A stretch of DNA of 64,000 bases, from NCBI RefSeq assembly GCF_900156875.1, contig NZ_LT707409.1, positions 2,098,244-2,162,243 on the forward strand, in the 5' to 3' direction. Shown here piece after piece: positions 36,827-44,985 of the stretch. Source of the stretch: Robertmurraya dakarensis (GTDB lineage: Bacteria; Bacillota; Bacilli; Bacillales; Cytobacillaceae). Each line of letters opens with the position of its first letter. Within the stretch, counting starts at the first letter, position 1. A model generated the notes under the pieces. It searched no databases. It had not been told where the DNA came from and worked only from the letters and a program-made list of their open reading frames with translations. Made by a program: the position numbers and the translations under genes.

Positions 36827-37252
36827 TTATTTTCCGCTAGTTCCCAGTAAATTATTCATCTCATCTTCATTATGTATTTCATCAACCAGTATCAAGCCAT
36901 CCATCAACTTCAACAGCTGCTCATCAGTCTTTTTTTCTTCGAGAAGAGATTTCATATTGTTGACCATTTTTCTCATGATATTATGATCGCGAGTCAGCTC
37001 AATCACTACCTCTTTTAATGAAGAATTTTCTTCCACCATTTCCTTGTATAACCCTTCTTCTTCGGACTCTGCATGCTTCAATGTCCTCGTTTCCCAATGC
37101 TCAATCGTAACTTCTGCAACTTGAAGCGCTTTGTCCAGCTCTTTATTTTCTAAACATTTGCTATATAATTCCCTCAATTCGCGGGCTTCATTTAGAGAAG
37201 CATCATGAATGGAAGAATGTGAATCCTGTTTTTTTAAGCTTGGTCCTGTCAT
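36827..37252 (-). CDS. Hemerythrin HHE-like protein, first gene of the nar operon
   Basis: 141 residues, four-helix-bundle character. Candidate di-iron ligands: H52 (I-E-H-W-E), H60 (L-K-H-A-E-S-E-E-E), E64, H90 (T-R-D-H-N-I-M-R), H127 (D-E-I-H-N-E-D-E-M) and nearby Glu. Such proteins bind oxygen or nitric oxide or repair iron-sulfur clusters (YtfE/ScdA type, though no ScdA N-terminal Cys domain is present). AAAGGAG precedes the ATG. Being first in the operon fits protection of NarGHI iron-sulfur centres or O2/NO sensing; this is inference. Confidence 0.75.
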   Translation of the reverse strand: MTGPSLKKQDSHSSIHDASLNEARELRELYSKCLENKELDKALQVAEVTIEHWETRTLKHAESEEEGLYKEMVEENSSLKEVVIELTRDHNIMRKMVNNMKSLLEEKKTDEQLLKLMDGLILVDEIHNEDEMNNLLGTSGK

Positions 37253-37319
37253 TAAATACCCAACTCCTTTATGATTGTTTCATTGTTAAACATCATAACC
37301 ATTAATCGTCCTGATAAAC

Positions 37320-37352
37320 GAAAAGAGACCGTCTAATTAGACAGTCTCTTTC
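37320..37352 (-). terminator. Terminator of narK
   Basis: Long stem AAAGAGACTGTCT/AGACGGTCTCTTT with loop AATT and one G-T pair, then TTCGTTT on the minus strand. It lies just after the narK stop and upstream of the hemerythrin-like gene, so narK and the nar operon are largely separate transcripts. Confidence 0.88.
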
Positions 37353-37361
37353 ATTTAGTCA

Positions 37362-38867
37362 TTAACTTTTCTTTGGGTCATTACTTAAGTCGCTGAATGA
37401 TCCAATATAATATTTAGCCGTTCCACCTTCATCATTAATTTCGGAAATGGTTAAATATTCTTTGTAAATTTCTCCATTCTTGCGTTTATTCCAAATCTCA
37501 CCCTGCCAGAACCCTTTTTCGCGAATCATTTCCCACATTTCCTGATAAAATTCTTTTCCATGACGGCCAGACCTAAGGACACTCGGAGTCTTTCCAACCA
37601 CTTCATCATATTGATAGCCAGTTAACTTTGTAAATGATGAATTGACTTTTTGAATCGTCCCATTTGGATCCGTAATCATCATACCTTGTGCTGTATGATC
37701 GAAAATTTTTGACTCTAGGCTTAATTTTTCCTGATAATACATCCAAACAACGATGATAAAGCTTGCCAGAGCAAATTCGGACAGAGCCATAAAACCAATT
37801 GCATAGTGGCCTGTAATTCCAAACACGATCGTTAAAACGATTGGCGGGAAGAATCCCCCCAAACCTCCAATAGCCGAGACAATTCCATTCACAATTCCAG
37901 CTTGTTTTGAAAAATAGAGAGGCACTAGCTTAAATACTACTCCGTTACCTATTCCAGCACAAAAAGCAATCGATAAACAACCCACCGTATAAAGCTCAAT
38001 GTTTGGCGAAAAGGAAAGAAGAGCCCCAGAGGCGGTCAATCCTGCAAAAACAAACATGAGCATAAAAAATGGATTGAATCTGTCTCCCAGCCAACCTCCG
38101 ACCGGCCTCATTAATGTAGCTAATGTTATAAATCCGGCTGTCCGCAGTCCAGCATCAACCGTATCGAGTCCGAAATGATTGACCAAAAAGTTCGGCAAAT
38201 AAACGGTCAAAGCAACAAAGGAGCCAAACGTTATAAAGTAAAATAATGAAAGAAACCAGATTTTCTGATCCTTATATACCCCTTTTATCTGATCTGTTAA
38301 CGAAGCATGTACCTTCGGCTCTTTGCGATCCCCAAAAAGGAAATTTAAAACCGCAAATAAAATGAGAATGATTAAAAACATTCGAACAGCTGTATTCCAT
38401 CCATATGCATTTGCAATAACAGGTGCTGCAAATGCAGTAATCGCTGTTCCGATGTTACCTGCTCCATAAATACCGTTCACAAATCCATGCTTTTCCTTTG
38501 GATAATACTTCGGAAGTGATGTAACACCGATCGAAAAAACGGCACCGCCAATCCCAAGGAAAAGACCTCCAATGACTAAGTCCGCAAATGAATCCGCAAT
38601 ACTTATATAAAATACCGGAAAAAGCAAAGCAATAAAGCTAATCGTGAACAGGTTTCTCGCACCGATTTTATTAGTCCAAAAGCCTAAAAAGACCCGCAGT
38701 ATCGATCCTAACACAACAGGAACGGCTGTTACGATTGAAACTTGGCCCTCTGTTAATTCAATGTCTGCTCTCATATTGGCGATAAGAGAAGAGATAATAA
38801 CCCACACCATGAAACCAACAACAAGGCTGGCTGTCTGCAGCGGCAATTGCCATTTAGTGACTTTCAA
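37362..38867 (-). CDS. narK: NarK-type nitrate/nitrite MFS transporter with C-terminal PAS domain
   Basis: 501 residues. Start TTG at 38867, eight bases after AAAGGAG; a TTG at 38885 overlaps that site. Residues 1-380 form a twelve-helix nitrate/nitrite porter: R-V-F-L-G-F-W-T-N-K-I-G-A-R early, and the nitrate signature in G-A-G-N-I-G-T-A-I and G-x-G-G-F-F-P-P. Residues 385-495 are a PAS domain (I-F-D-H-T-A-Q-G-M-M-I-T-D, F-T-K-L-T-G-Y, V-L-R-S-G-R-H, G-F-W-Q-G-E-I-W-N-K-R-K-N-G-E) of the type usually in sensor kinases or diguanylate cyclases. No kinase, GGDEF or DNA-binding module follows. A nitrate transporter fused to a sensory domain is unusual. Confidence 0.93.
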   Translation of the reverse strand: MKVTKWQLPLQTASLVVGFMVWVIISSLIANMRADIELTEGQVSIVTAVPVVLGSILRVFLGFWTNKIGARNLFTISFIALLFPVFYISIADSFADLVIGGLFLGIGGAVFSIGVTSLPKYYPKEKHGFVNGIYGAGNIGTAITAFAAPVIANAYGWNTAVRMFLIILILFAVLNFLFGDRKEPKVHASLTDQIKGVYKDQKIWFLSLFYFITFGSFVALTVYLPNFLVNHFGLDTVDAGLRTAGFITLATLMRPVGGWLGDRFNPFFMLMFVFAGLTASGALLSFSPNIELYTVGCLSIAFCAGIGNGVVFKLVPLYFSKQAGIVNGIVSAIGGLGGFFPPIVLTIVFGITGHYAIGFMALSEFALASFIIVVWMYYQEKLSLESKIFDHTAQGMMITDPNGTIQKVNSSFTKLTGYQYDEVVGKTPSVLRSGRHGKEFYQEMWEMIREKGFWQGEIWNKRKNGEIYKEYLTISEINDEGGTAKYYIGSFSDLSNDPKKS

Positions 38868-38894
38868 TAGAACTTCTCCTTTCAAAGATCTGTA

Positions 38895-38924
38895 GACAGA
38901 AAAAGTGACAAATCACTTTCTGTC
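38895..38924 (-). promoter_or_regulatory. Leader hairpin/operator upstream of narK
   Basis: Inverted repeat with left arm GACAGAAAAAGTGA and right arm TCACTTTCTGTC around CAAA. As minus-strand RNA it gives a 12-bp stem with a UU bulge. It ends about 16 bases before the narK ribosome site and no T run follows, so it is not a standard terminator. The GTGA-N4-TCAC core differs from the Bacillus Fnr site, which has N6. Confidence 0.5.
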
Positions 38925-39006
38925 TTCTGCACTGAACGGTTAGTCAGCTTTTCAGATTTCTTCGACCTTTTTATTATGAGGAGAATTACGTAAAGTCATG
39001 CGAATT

Positions 39007-39804
39007 CTATTTTTGATTTATGAATCGCTTCCCAACCACCTCAAAAAGCCTCGGGAAAAGGGCATACACAACACTTCCAGCATTCATCCAACGGGGAAGA
39101 TTGATTTCTCTAGTTGGTGTTAACATCGCTTTTACGACTTTTGCAGCAACATAATCTGGCTGCAGCATAAATCGCTGTACATTTTTTACATAAGTGCCTT
39201 TTTCATCGGCAATCGTAAAAAAATTAGTTGCAATCGGTCCAGGGTTTACCGCCGTAACAAACACATGATAATCAGACAGCTCCATTCTCAAGCTGTTCGT
39301 ATATCCAAGAACAGCATGCTTCGTAGCCGAATAGACACTTGACTTCGGTGTGGCCAATTTTCCCGCTTGTGAGGCAATATTAATGATATGGCCTTCCCTT
39401 TGTTTTCTCATGACTGGCAAAACCATTGATGTACACGCCATCAGTCCGATGACATTCACATTGAACATCCCTTTTATTTCATCAATAGCTGCCTCATGCG
39501 CCTCTCTAAAAACCCCGAAACCTGCATTATTCACAAGTACATCGACTGTGTTAACTTTTTGAATGACCTCTGAAAAGGTCGTTTTAATACCATCAGTATC
39601 AGAAACATCAAGTCTAAAAACCTCGATGTTTACAGAGTAACGTTTACTAATGTCCTCCTTAAGCCGGGTAAGCTTATCAAGGCTTCTCGCAAAAAGATAA
39701 AGGTTCGCACCCTTTGCTGCAGATTGGCGGGCAATCTCTGCCCCAATGCCTCCGGATGCTCCTGTTATGAAAATATTCTTTCCTGTCAAACTTTGCTGCG
39801 TCAT
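39007..39804 (-). CDS. yqjQ: Short-chain dehydrogenase/reductase YqjQ
   Basis: 265 residues, classical SDR. Cofactor loop T-G-A-S-G-G-I-G near residue 15, N-N-A-G, catalytic Ser-Tyr-Lys in I-A-S-Q-A-G and Y-S-A-T-K, and N-P-G-P-I. NADP preference is likely from F-A-R-S. The C-terminal hydrophobic stretch (V-V-Y-A-L-F-P-R-L-F) is typical of DltE-like SDRs. Twelve bases after yqjP, so co-transcribed. Substrate unknown. Confidence 0.92.
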   Translation of the reverse strand: MTQQSLTGKNIFITGASGGIGAEIARQSAAKGANLYLFARSLDKLTRLKEDISKRYSVNIEVFRLDVSDTDGIKTTFSEVIQKVNTVDVLVNNAGFGVFREAHEAAIDEIKGMFNVNVIGLMACTSMVLPVMRKQREGHIINIASQAGKLATPKSSVYSATKHAVLGYTNSLRMELSDYHVFVTAVNPGPIATNFFTIADEKGTYVKNVQRFMLQPDYVAAKVVKAMLTPTREINLPRWMNAGSVVYALFPRLFEVVGKRFINQK

Positions 39805-39816
39805 CCCTTCACCTCA

Positions 39817-40776
39817 TCATGCATAGTAACGAATCGTTCCTCCCTCATTCGTCATATTAATTTCCTTTAAATCTATTAGATAATCAAATTGAGCAACTGT
39901 TTCTGAAATTGTAAGTGATAACTCCTTTTTATAAGCCTTTGGAAAAAGGCGCTGACATGCTTCAAAAACCGTTAACGATTCAGATTCTAACCACTTTTTC
40001 ACTTTATGTGCCCTGGCATGCTGCTGCTTTAGATTCATATGAATAGAATCATTCACATGATAAACCTCTTTTCCGTGTCCTGAATAAACAAATTCAATTG
40101 GAATGTCAAGTAATTTTTTCAGTGAGCGATTATATTGAAGCAGCGATTTTGGCCGTTCTGTTTCTCCTGGAAGCGGCGGTTCAATAATTGGGTTTGGAGT
40201 GATATGAGCAAGAAGATGGTCTCCGCCAATATAAATTCCATCCTTTTCACGATACAAACCAATATGGCTCTGTGCATGCCCTGGTGTCTCCACTACCTTC
40301 CAATCGGACAGCCCAACTGGGATATCTCCTTCTGCTAAAAAGCCAGTAAGTGAACGATCGCATGTAAATCTTCGGTCCTCTTTCATGACATCAATAAATT
40401 TCTGATACTCAGCAGGAATTCCAAATTCAATAAAGAGTTTTTTAAAAAAAGTATGCTGCTTTTCCGTAAAAGCTTCAGACGGACTTAACCATCTTTCATT
40501 AATCGAATGCCCATAGACTTCTAAATCTTTTGAAAAATAATCCAATAATCCGGCATGGTCGGCGTGGTGATGTGTGAGAATAACCTGCTCTATGTCAGAA
40601 GGTGCCAAATTCAATTGTTTTAGCTGGTCACAAAATGCATGCCATGCTTCCTCCGTTTTTGGTCCAGCATCAATAAGCGTTAAACGTTCACCTTTTACTA
40701 TATATACATTTACATCACCCACAGGAAAAGGGGTTGGGATCGTGAATTTGGCAATTCCATTCTTCCATTCTGTCAT
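39817..40776 (-). CDS. yqjP: Metallo-beta-lactamase fold hydrolase YqjP
   Basis: 319 residues. Zinc ligands in L-T-H-H-H-A-D-H-A-G (HxHxDH), the later E-T-P-G-H-A-Q-S-H, G-G-D-H and S-G-H-G. A winged-helix-like C-terminal part (A-C-Q-R-L-F-P-K) is typical of the LACTB2/YqjP glyoxalase-II-like group. Precedes yqjQ. Substrate not known. Confidence 0.9.
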   Translation of the reverse strand: MTEWKNGIAKFTIPTPFPVGDVNVYIVKGERLTLIDAGPKTEEAWHAFCDQLKQLNLAPSDIEQVILTHHHADHAGLLDYFSKDLEVYGHSINERWLSPSEAFTEKQHTFFKKLFIEFGIPAEYQKFIDVMKEDRRFTCDRSLTGFLAEGDIPVGLSDWKVVETPGHAQSHIGLYREKDGIYIGGDHLLAHITPNPIIEPPLPGETERPKSLLQYNRSLKKLLDIPIEFVYSGHGKEVYHVNDSIHMNLKQQHARAHKVKKWLESESLTVFEACQRLFPKAYKKELSLTISETVAQFDYLIDLKEINMTNEGGTIRYYA

Positions 40777-40982
40777 TAAAAACTCTCCTTTATCATTAAG
40801 TATTCAGTATATCTATATAAGTTTTTTCCTACAAATTTTGATAGCAGCATCATTAATAGCAAGAACTAAGGCCGAATATAAATCATATTTAGCTTTATGT
40901 TTTTTATATAATTTTAACCTGTTATTTAAAAATTGTCACTATATTCAGTAAATTCACCTTCCCTAAAGGAACCCAGTTTATC

Positions 40983-41011
40983 TTGACAGATATTTAAAAA
41001 ATCCGGATAAT
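40983..41011 (+). promoter_or_regulatory. sigmaA promoter of proI
   Basis: TTGACA, 17 bases, GATAAT: full consensus -35, five of six in the -10, ideal spacing. The start would fall near 41018, giving a leader of about 113 bases. Confidence 0.8.
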
Positions 41012-41055
41012 CACTTTAATACAATAGTCCGATAAAGGTGATTAAAGGTAGTCGC

Positions 41056-41090
41056 AACCGTTCGTCCTTTACGGGATGAAGGTTTTTTAT
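41056..41090 (+). terminator. Leader terminator (attenuator) of proI
   Basis: Stem AACC-G-TTCGTCC/GGATGAAGGTT (one bulge, one G-U pair), then TTTTTATTTT, located between the promoter and the proI ribosome site. Its position inside the leader implies control by premature termination. Confidence 0.68.
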
Positions 41091-41130
41091 TTTAACTAGA
41101 AACTTAGCATAGTAATAAGGGGGATATACA

Positions 41131-41985
41131 ATGACAAAACTAACATTTATCGGGGCCGGATCGATGGCAGAAGCTTTACTATCGGGAATGATTCAAAAAG
41201 AACTGTTTGATAAGAATCAAATTTGGCTCACAAATCGCAGCAATAAACAAAAACTGACGGAACTGCAAAATCAGTATGGAGTTAACATTTCGTATGACCA
41301 AAAAGAACTTCTTGAACATGCTGATATGGTCATTTTGGCGATGAAACCAAAGGATGTAGTTTCAGCATTTGATCAAATCAAGCCTTACTTAACCGATAAG
41401 ACGATGATTGTTTCATTGTTGGCAGGGGTATCCATTAGTAGTATTGAATACCTTGCAGAAAAGCAGGTTCCGATTGTTAGAGCGATGCCAAACACTTCTG
41501 CTGCGATTGGTCAATCAGCTACAGCAGTGGCCACAAATAGTAAAGTTTCAGATGAGCAGTTAGAACGTATTAGAAATATGTTTGATACAGTAGGTTTAAC
41601 CACTTTTGTTGAGGAAAAACAAATTGACGCTGTCACAGGTTTATCCGGAAGCGGTCCCGCTTATATCTACTACATAGTTGAGGCAATGGAAAAAAGTGCT
41701 GCTGAAATCGGCCTTGAGAGGGAATTGGCGCAAGAGCTGATTGTACAGACACTTATTGGTGCAGCGCAAATGGTCTCAAAATCTAATAAAGCCCCCGAAC
41801 AGCTTCGTAAGGAGGTAACAAGTCCTGGCGGTACAACGGAAGCAGGAATTAATACACTAGAATCATACGGAGTACAAGAAGCATTTGTAAATTGTATAAA
41901 AGAAGCAACAGCGCAATCAAAAAGACTTGGAACAGCTTTATCAGAAGAAATCACAAAAAGCAAAGAAAACATTGCTAGTCATTAA
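41131..41985 (+). CDS. proI: Pyrroline-5-carboxylate reductase
   Basis: 284 residues. Final step of proline synthesis, P5C to proline with NADPH. N-terminal Rossmann G-A-G-S-M-A, A-M-K-P, and the C-terminal signature G-S-G-P-A-Y-I-Y-Y with L-R-K-E-V-T-S-P-G-G-T-T-E-A-G. AAGGGGG lies before the ATG. Preceded by a strong promoter and a leader terminator; in B. subtilis proI is under T-box control, but a canonical T-box sequence is not seen here. Confidence 0.96.
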   Translation: MTKLTFIGAGSMAEALLSGMIQKELFDKNQIWLTNRSNKQKLTELQNQYGVNISYDQKELLEHADMVILAMKPKDVVSAFDQIKPYLTDKTMIVSLLAGVSISSIEYLAEKQVPIVRAMPNTSAAIGQSATAVATNSKVSDEQLERIRNMFDTVGLTTFVEEKQIDAVTGLSGSGPAYIYYIVEAMEKSAAEIGLERELAQELIVQTLIGAAQMVSKSNKAPEQLRKEVTSPGGTTEAGINTLESYGVQEAFVNCIKEATAQSKRLGTALSEEITKSKENIASH

Positions 41986-41994
41986 ACTTTTTAT

Positions 41995-42024
41995 TTCCGG
42001 AAAGAATTTTTCCGGAATTTTTTT
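41995..42024 (+). terminator. Terminator of proI
   Basis: Stem TTCCGGAA/TTCCGGAA extended by A-T pairs, loop of about seven bases, then TTTTTTT. Confidence 0.85.
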
Positions 42025-42089
42025 CAGTATGACGGAAATCCCCCGCAAAGAGTCCAGTCTTTCTCATTAATCTACTATAGTTAAAATCT

Positions 42090-43016
42090 TTATTTTTGCA
42101 GTGGAATAGATATTTCTTTAAAATCTTCAGCCATTTCCGTTGTTGGAAATACTGTTCTTGCTTCATTCACTAACATCTTCCACGATTCTCTATCATAACG
42201 AGAACTAATATGTGTTAAGCAAAGTGTCTTAACATTAGCGTCTTTTGCAAGCTGCGCAGCCTGCAGTGTTGTTGAATGATAATATTCATGTGCTAGTTGA
42301 TCATCTTTTTGTGAAAAGGTAGCTTCGTGTACAAGCAGGTCTGCGTCTTCGGCAAGAAGTCTGCTTGCCTCGCAAACTCTAGTGTCCCCAAGAATTGTGA
42401 CAATTCTTCCCCTTTTAGGCGGTCCAGTGAACTTTTCTGCTTCAACAACGGTACCATCCTCAAGCGTTACGGATTCGCCATGTTTAATTTTTTTATAAAC
42501 AGGACCTGGCGCTATTCCCGCTTTTTGTAACTCTTCAACCAATAATGTACCAGGATGATCCTTTTCGACCACTCTGTAGCCGTAAGATGGTATCCCGTGC
42601 TCCAGCAATCTCGCTTCTACAATGAATTTTTCATCTTCAAAGATCCTGCCTTCTTCCACTTCCACAAAATGGAGACGATATTTCACATATGTTTGACTGA
42701 TCGATAGACTGCTTCGTACATAGTCCTCTATCCCTTTTGGTCCGTAGATCGTGACATCCGTTTCTCCGCCCTGAAACGATCTGCTCGATAAAAAACCTGG
42801 CAATCCATAAATATGATCTCCATGAAGATGAGTAATAAAAATTTTTTCAATTCTTCTAGGCTTAATTGATGTATGTAAAATTTGATGCTGTGTGGCCTCT
42901 CCACAATCAAATAGCCACACAGTTCCGTTTTCCTCTAGTAATTTCAAAGCAATTGAAGTTACGTTTCTTAGCTTAGCAGGAACTCCGGCTCCAGTTCCTA
43001 GAAATAAAAGCTCCAC
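42090..43016 (-). CDS. rnz: Ribonuclease Z
   Basis: 308 residues, RNase Z/ElaC. Endonuclease that removes the 3' trailer of tRNA precursors lacking encoded CCA. N-terminal L-G-T-G-A-G-V-P, zinc motif [13 protein letters not shown], the flexible-arm region [19 protein letters not shown] and L-T-H-I-S-S-R-Y. Divergent from zwf as yqjK is in B. subtilis. Confidence 0.96.
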   Translation of the reverse strand: MELLFLGTGAGVPAKLRNVTSIALKLLEENGTVWLFDCGEATQHQILHTSIKPRRIEKIFITHLHGDHIYGLPGFLSSRSFQGGETDVTIYGPKGIEDYVRSSLSISQTYVKYRLHFVEVEEGRIFEDEKFIVEARLLEHGIPSYGYRVVEKDHPGTLLVEELQKAGIAPGPVYKKIKHGESVTLEDGTVVEAEKFTGPPKRGRIVTILGDTRVCEASRLLAEDADLLVHEATFSQKDDQLAHEYYHSTTLQAAQLAKDANVKTLCLTHISSRYDRESWKMLVNEARTVFPTTEMAEDFKEISIPLQK

Positions 43017-43331
43017 CGTAACACCCCTTTTCCCTAAGACAATTTTTTATGTAGAAGACTAAAGTCTTGCTCAATGCATTTACTATACCATAATGCCCCC
43101 CTCTACTTTCTATAAAATTGTTTATATTCTTGGATAGTCACATGAAATTCGAACAAAAATAATAAATGTATTCACGTTGTTAAAGGCTGAATTAGAGATT
43201 TTGAAAAATACTTTCCCCATTTAAAAGCTATATTTTATCCTTAATAATTGTTTTCTAAACGATAACATTTTATAGTTGTATGAGTAAGATTTTAAAATAC
43301 ATATTTGAAACGCGAAAAGAGGTTCATAACC
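43017..43331. other. 315-base divergent region rnz-zwf
   Basis: AT-rich. On the plus strand TTGTTT-N17-TATAGT (43248-43276) is a plausible sigmaA promoter for zwf. Nothing else supported. Confidence 0.5.
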
Positions 43332-44831
43332 GTGAAAAACAACGAAACACCAACATCTTTGATTATCATATTTGGGGCAACGGGAGATTTAGCAAAGAGA
43401 AAGCTTTTTCCTTCTCTTTATAAACTATATGAAAAAGGAAGGCTCACCGATCGATTTGCCGTTATTGGCGTAGCACGAAGATCAATATCAAATGATGAGT
43501 TCCAGGAAAGTATTCAAGAATCCGTGAAGAGTGCAGCCGGAAAAGAAGAGCATGTGCAGGAATTTGCTTCCCATTTTTATTATCACTCACATGATGTGAC
43601 GGATTCTGATTCCTATTCGGCTCTAAAAAAACTTGCAAGTGAGCTGGACGATCATTATGGTCTGAATGGCAATCGAATCTTTTATTTAGCGATGGCTCCG
43701 GAGTTCTTCGGAACAATTGCACTTCACTTAAAAAAGGATGGTTTAACGGAAGTAGACGGGTTCAAACGTCTCGTGATCGAAAAACCGTTTGGACATGATC
43801 TTGATTCAGCAAAGGAACTTAATAATCAAATTAGAACCGCCTTTCAAGAAGACGAAATTTATCGTATTGACCACTACTTAGGAAAAGCAATGGTTCAAAA
43901 CATTGAAGTAATCCGTTTTGCGAATGCCATATTTGAGCCGCTGTGGAATAATCGCTATATTTCTAATATTCAAGTGACGTCCAGCGAAATATTAGGAGTA
44001 GAGGAAAGAGGACGTTATTATGAAAAAAGCGGTGCACTGCGTGATATGGTTCAAAACCATATGCTGCAAATGGTTTCACTGCTGGCAATGGAACCGCCTA
44101 TAAAGTTAAATACGAAGGAAATTCGTTCAGAAAAGGTAAGGGTGCTGAGAGCACTAAGGCCGATTGAAGGTGAAGACGTTCATAACTTCTTTGTCCGCGG
44201 GCAATACGGTGAAGGTGAAATCAACGGTGAGCATTTACGCGGATATCGGCAGGAACCAATGGTCGAAGAAGACTCGAATACCGAAACATTTGTTGCCGGA
44301 AAACTATTAATAGATAATTTCCGCTGGGCAGGAGTGCCGATTTATATCCGAACAGGAAAAAGAATGGGGACAAAGTCAACAAAAATTGTCATCCAGTTTA
44401 AAGATATTCCTATGAACTTATACTATCAAACCGAAAAAACTTTAAATCCCAATCTTTTAGTTATTCACATCCAGCCTGAAGAAGGGATTACTCTCCACTT
44501 AAATGCAAAAAAAGCTGGAGAGAACATGGATGCAACTCCTGTGAAATTGAATTTTTCAAACAAAGAAAGCGATGGAATTAACACACCCGAAGCATATGAA
44601 AAGCTCCTTTATGATTGCATGCGGGGAGACGCAACAAACTTTACTCATTGGGATGAAGTAGCTCTATCTTGGAGCTTTACCGATAAGATTTCAGCAGTAT
44701 GGGAAAAGACAAAAGAAAATTTCCCTAACTACCCTTCTGGAACAACTGGACCCAAAAAAGCAGACGAACTTCTTGAAAAAGATGGATTCTTTTGGTGGCC
44801 AATTACTGATTTAGAAGTGACAAACTGTTAA
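43332..44831 (+). CDS. zwf: Glucose-6-phosphate 1-dehydrogenase
   Basis: 499 residues from a GTG at 43332, nine bases after AAGAGG; a TTG at 43305 has no site. Oxidative pentose phosphate entry, G6P to 6-phosphogluconolactone with NADP. Rossmann I-F-G-A-T-G-D-L-A-K-R-K, active site R-I-D-H-Y-L-G-K, and I-R-T-G-K-R. With gnd (46695) it provides both oxidative dehydrogenases, as in the yqjJ-yqjI pair of B. subtilis. Confidence 0.96.
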   Translation: MKNNETPTSLIIIFGATGDLAKRKLFPSLYKLYEKGRLTDRFAVIGVARRSISNDEFQESIQESVKSAAGKEEHVQEFASHFYYHSHDVTDSDSYSALKKLASELDDHYGLNGNRIFYLAMAPEFFGTIALHLKKDGLTEVDGFKRLVIEKPFGHDLDSAKELNNQIRTAFQEDEIYRIDHYLGKAMVQNIEVIRFANAIFEPLWNNRYISNIQVTSSEILGVEERGRYYEKSGALRDMVQNHMLQMVSLLAMEPPIKLNTKEIRSEKVRVLRALRPIEGEDVHNFFVRGQYGEGEINGEHLRGYRQEPMVEEDSNTETFVAGKLLIDNFRWAGVPIYIRTGKRMGTKSTKIVIQFKDIPMNLYYQTEKTLNPNLLVIHIQPEEGITLHLNAKKAGENMDATPVKLNFSNKESDGINTPEAYEKLLYDCMRGDATNFTHWDEVALSWSFTDKISAVWEKTKENFPNYPSGTTGPKKADELLEKDGFFWWPITDLEVTNC

Positions 44832-44850
44832 TTAAATAGGATTCACATAG

Positions 44851-44880
44851 ACCCTTTGCATGCTGCAAGGGGTTTTTTTT
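44851..44880 (+). terminator. Terminator of zwf
   Basis: Stem ACCCTTTGCA/TGCAAGGGGT (one G-U pair), TGC-type small loop, then eight T. Confidence 0.88.
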
Positions 44881-44985
44881 AGATAAAAGCCAAATAAATA
44901 AAGAATAATTAAAATATTCATACTTATCAAAGCGTATTTATACTACAATAAAACTATCTATTGGTAAAAAGGAGTGATATAGAAA

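Larger units (their letters stand above)
40777..41130. other. 354-base divergent region yqjP-proI
   Basis: Holds the sigmaA promoter and attenuator-like leader of proI on the right half. The left half (40777-40980) is AT-rich, presumably the yqjP promoter, with no gene I can support. Confidence 0.65.

Noticed and set aside
38895-38924. Fnr box or simple terminator at narK
   Set aside because: Half-sites are spaced by four bases, not six, and no T run follows the stem on the minus strand.
41040-41090. Canonical T-box riboswitch for proI
   Set aside because: The leader after the predicted start is only about 113 bases, too short for Stem I, and the T-box core is not present; kept only as an attenuator-like leader.
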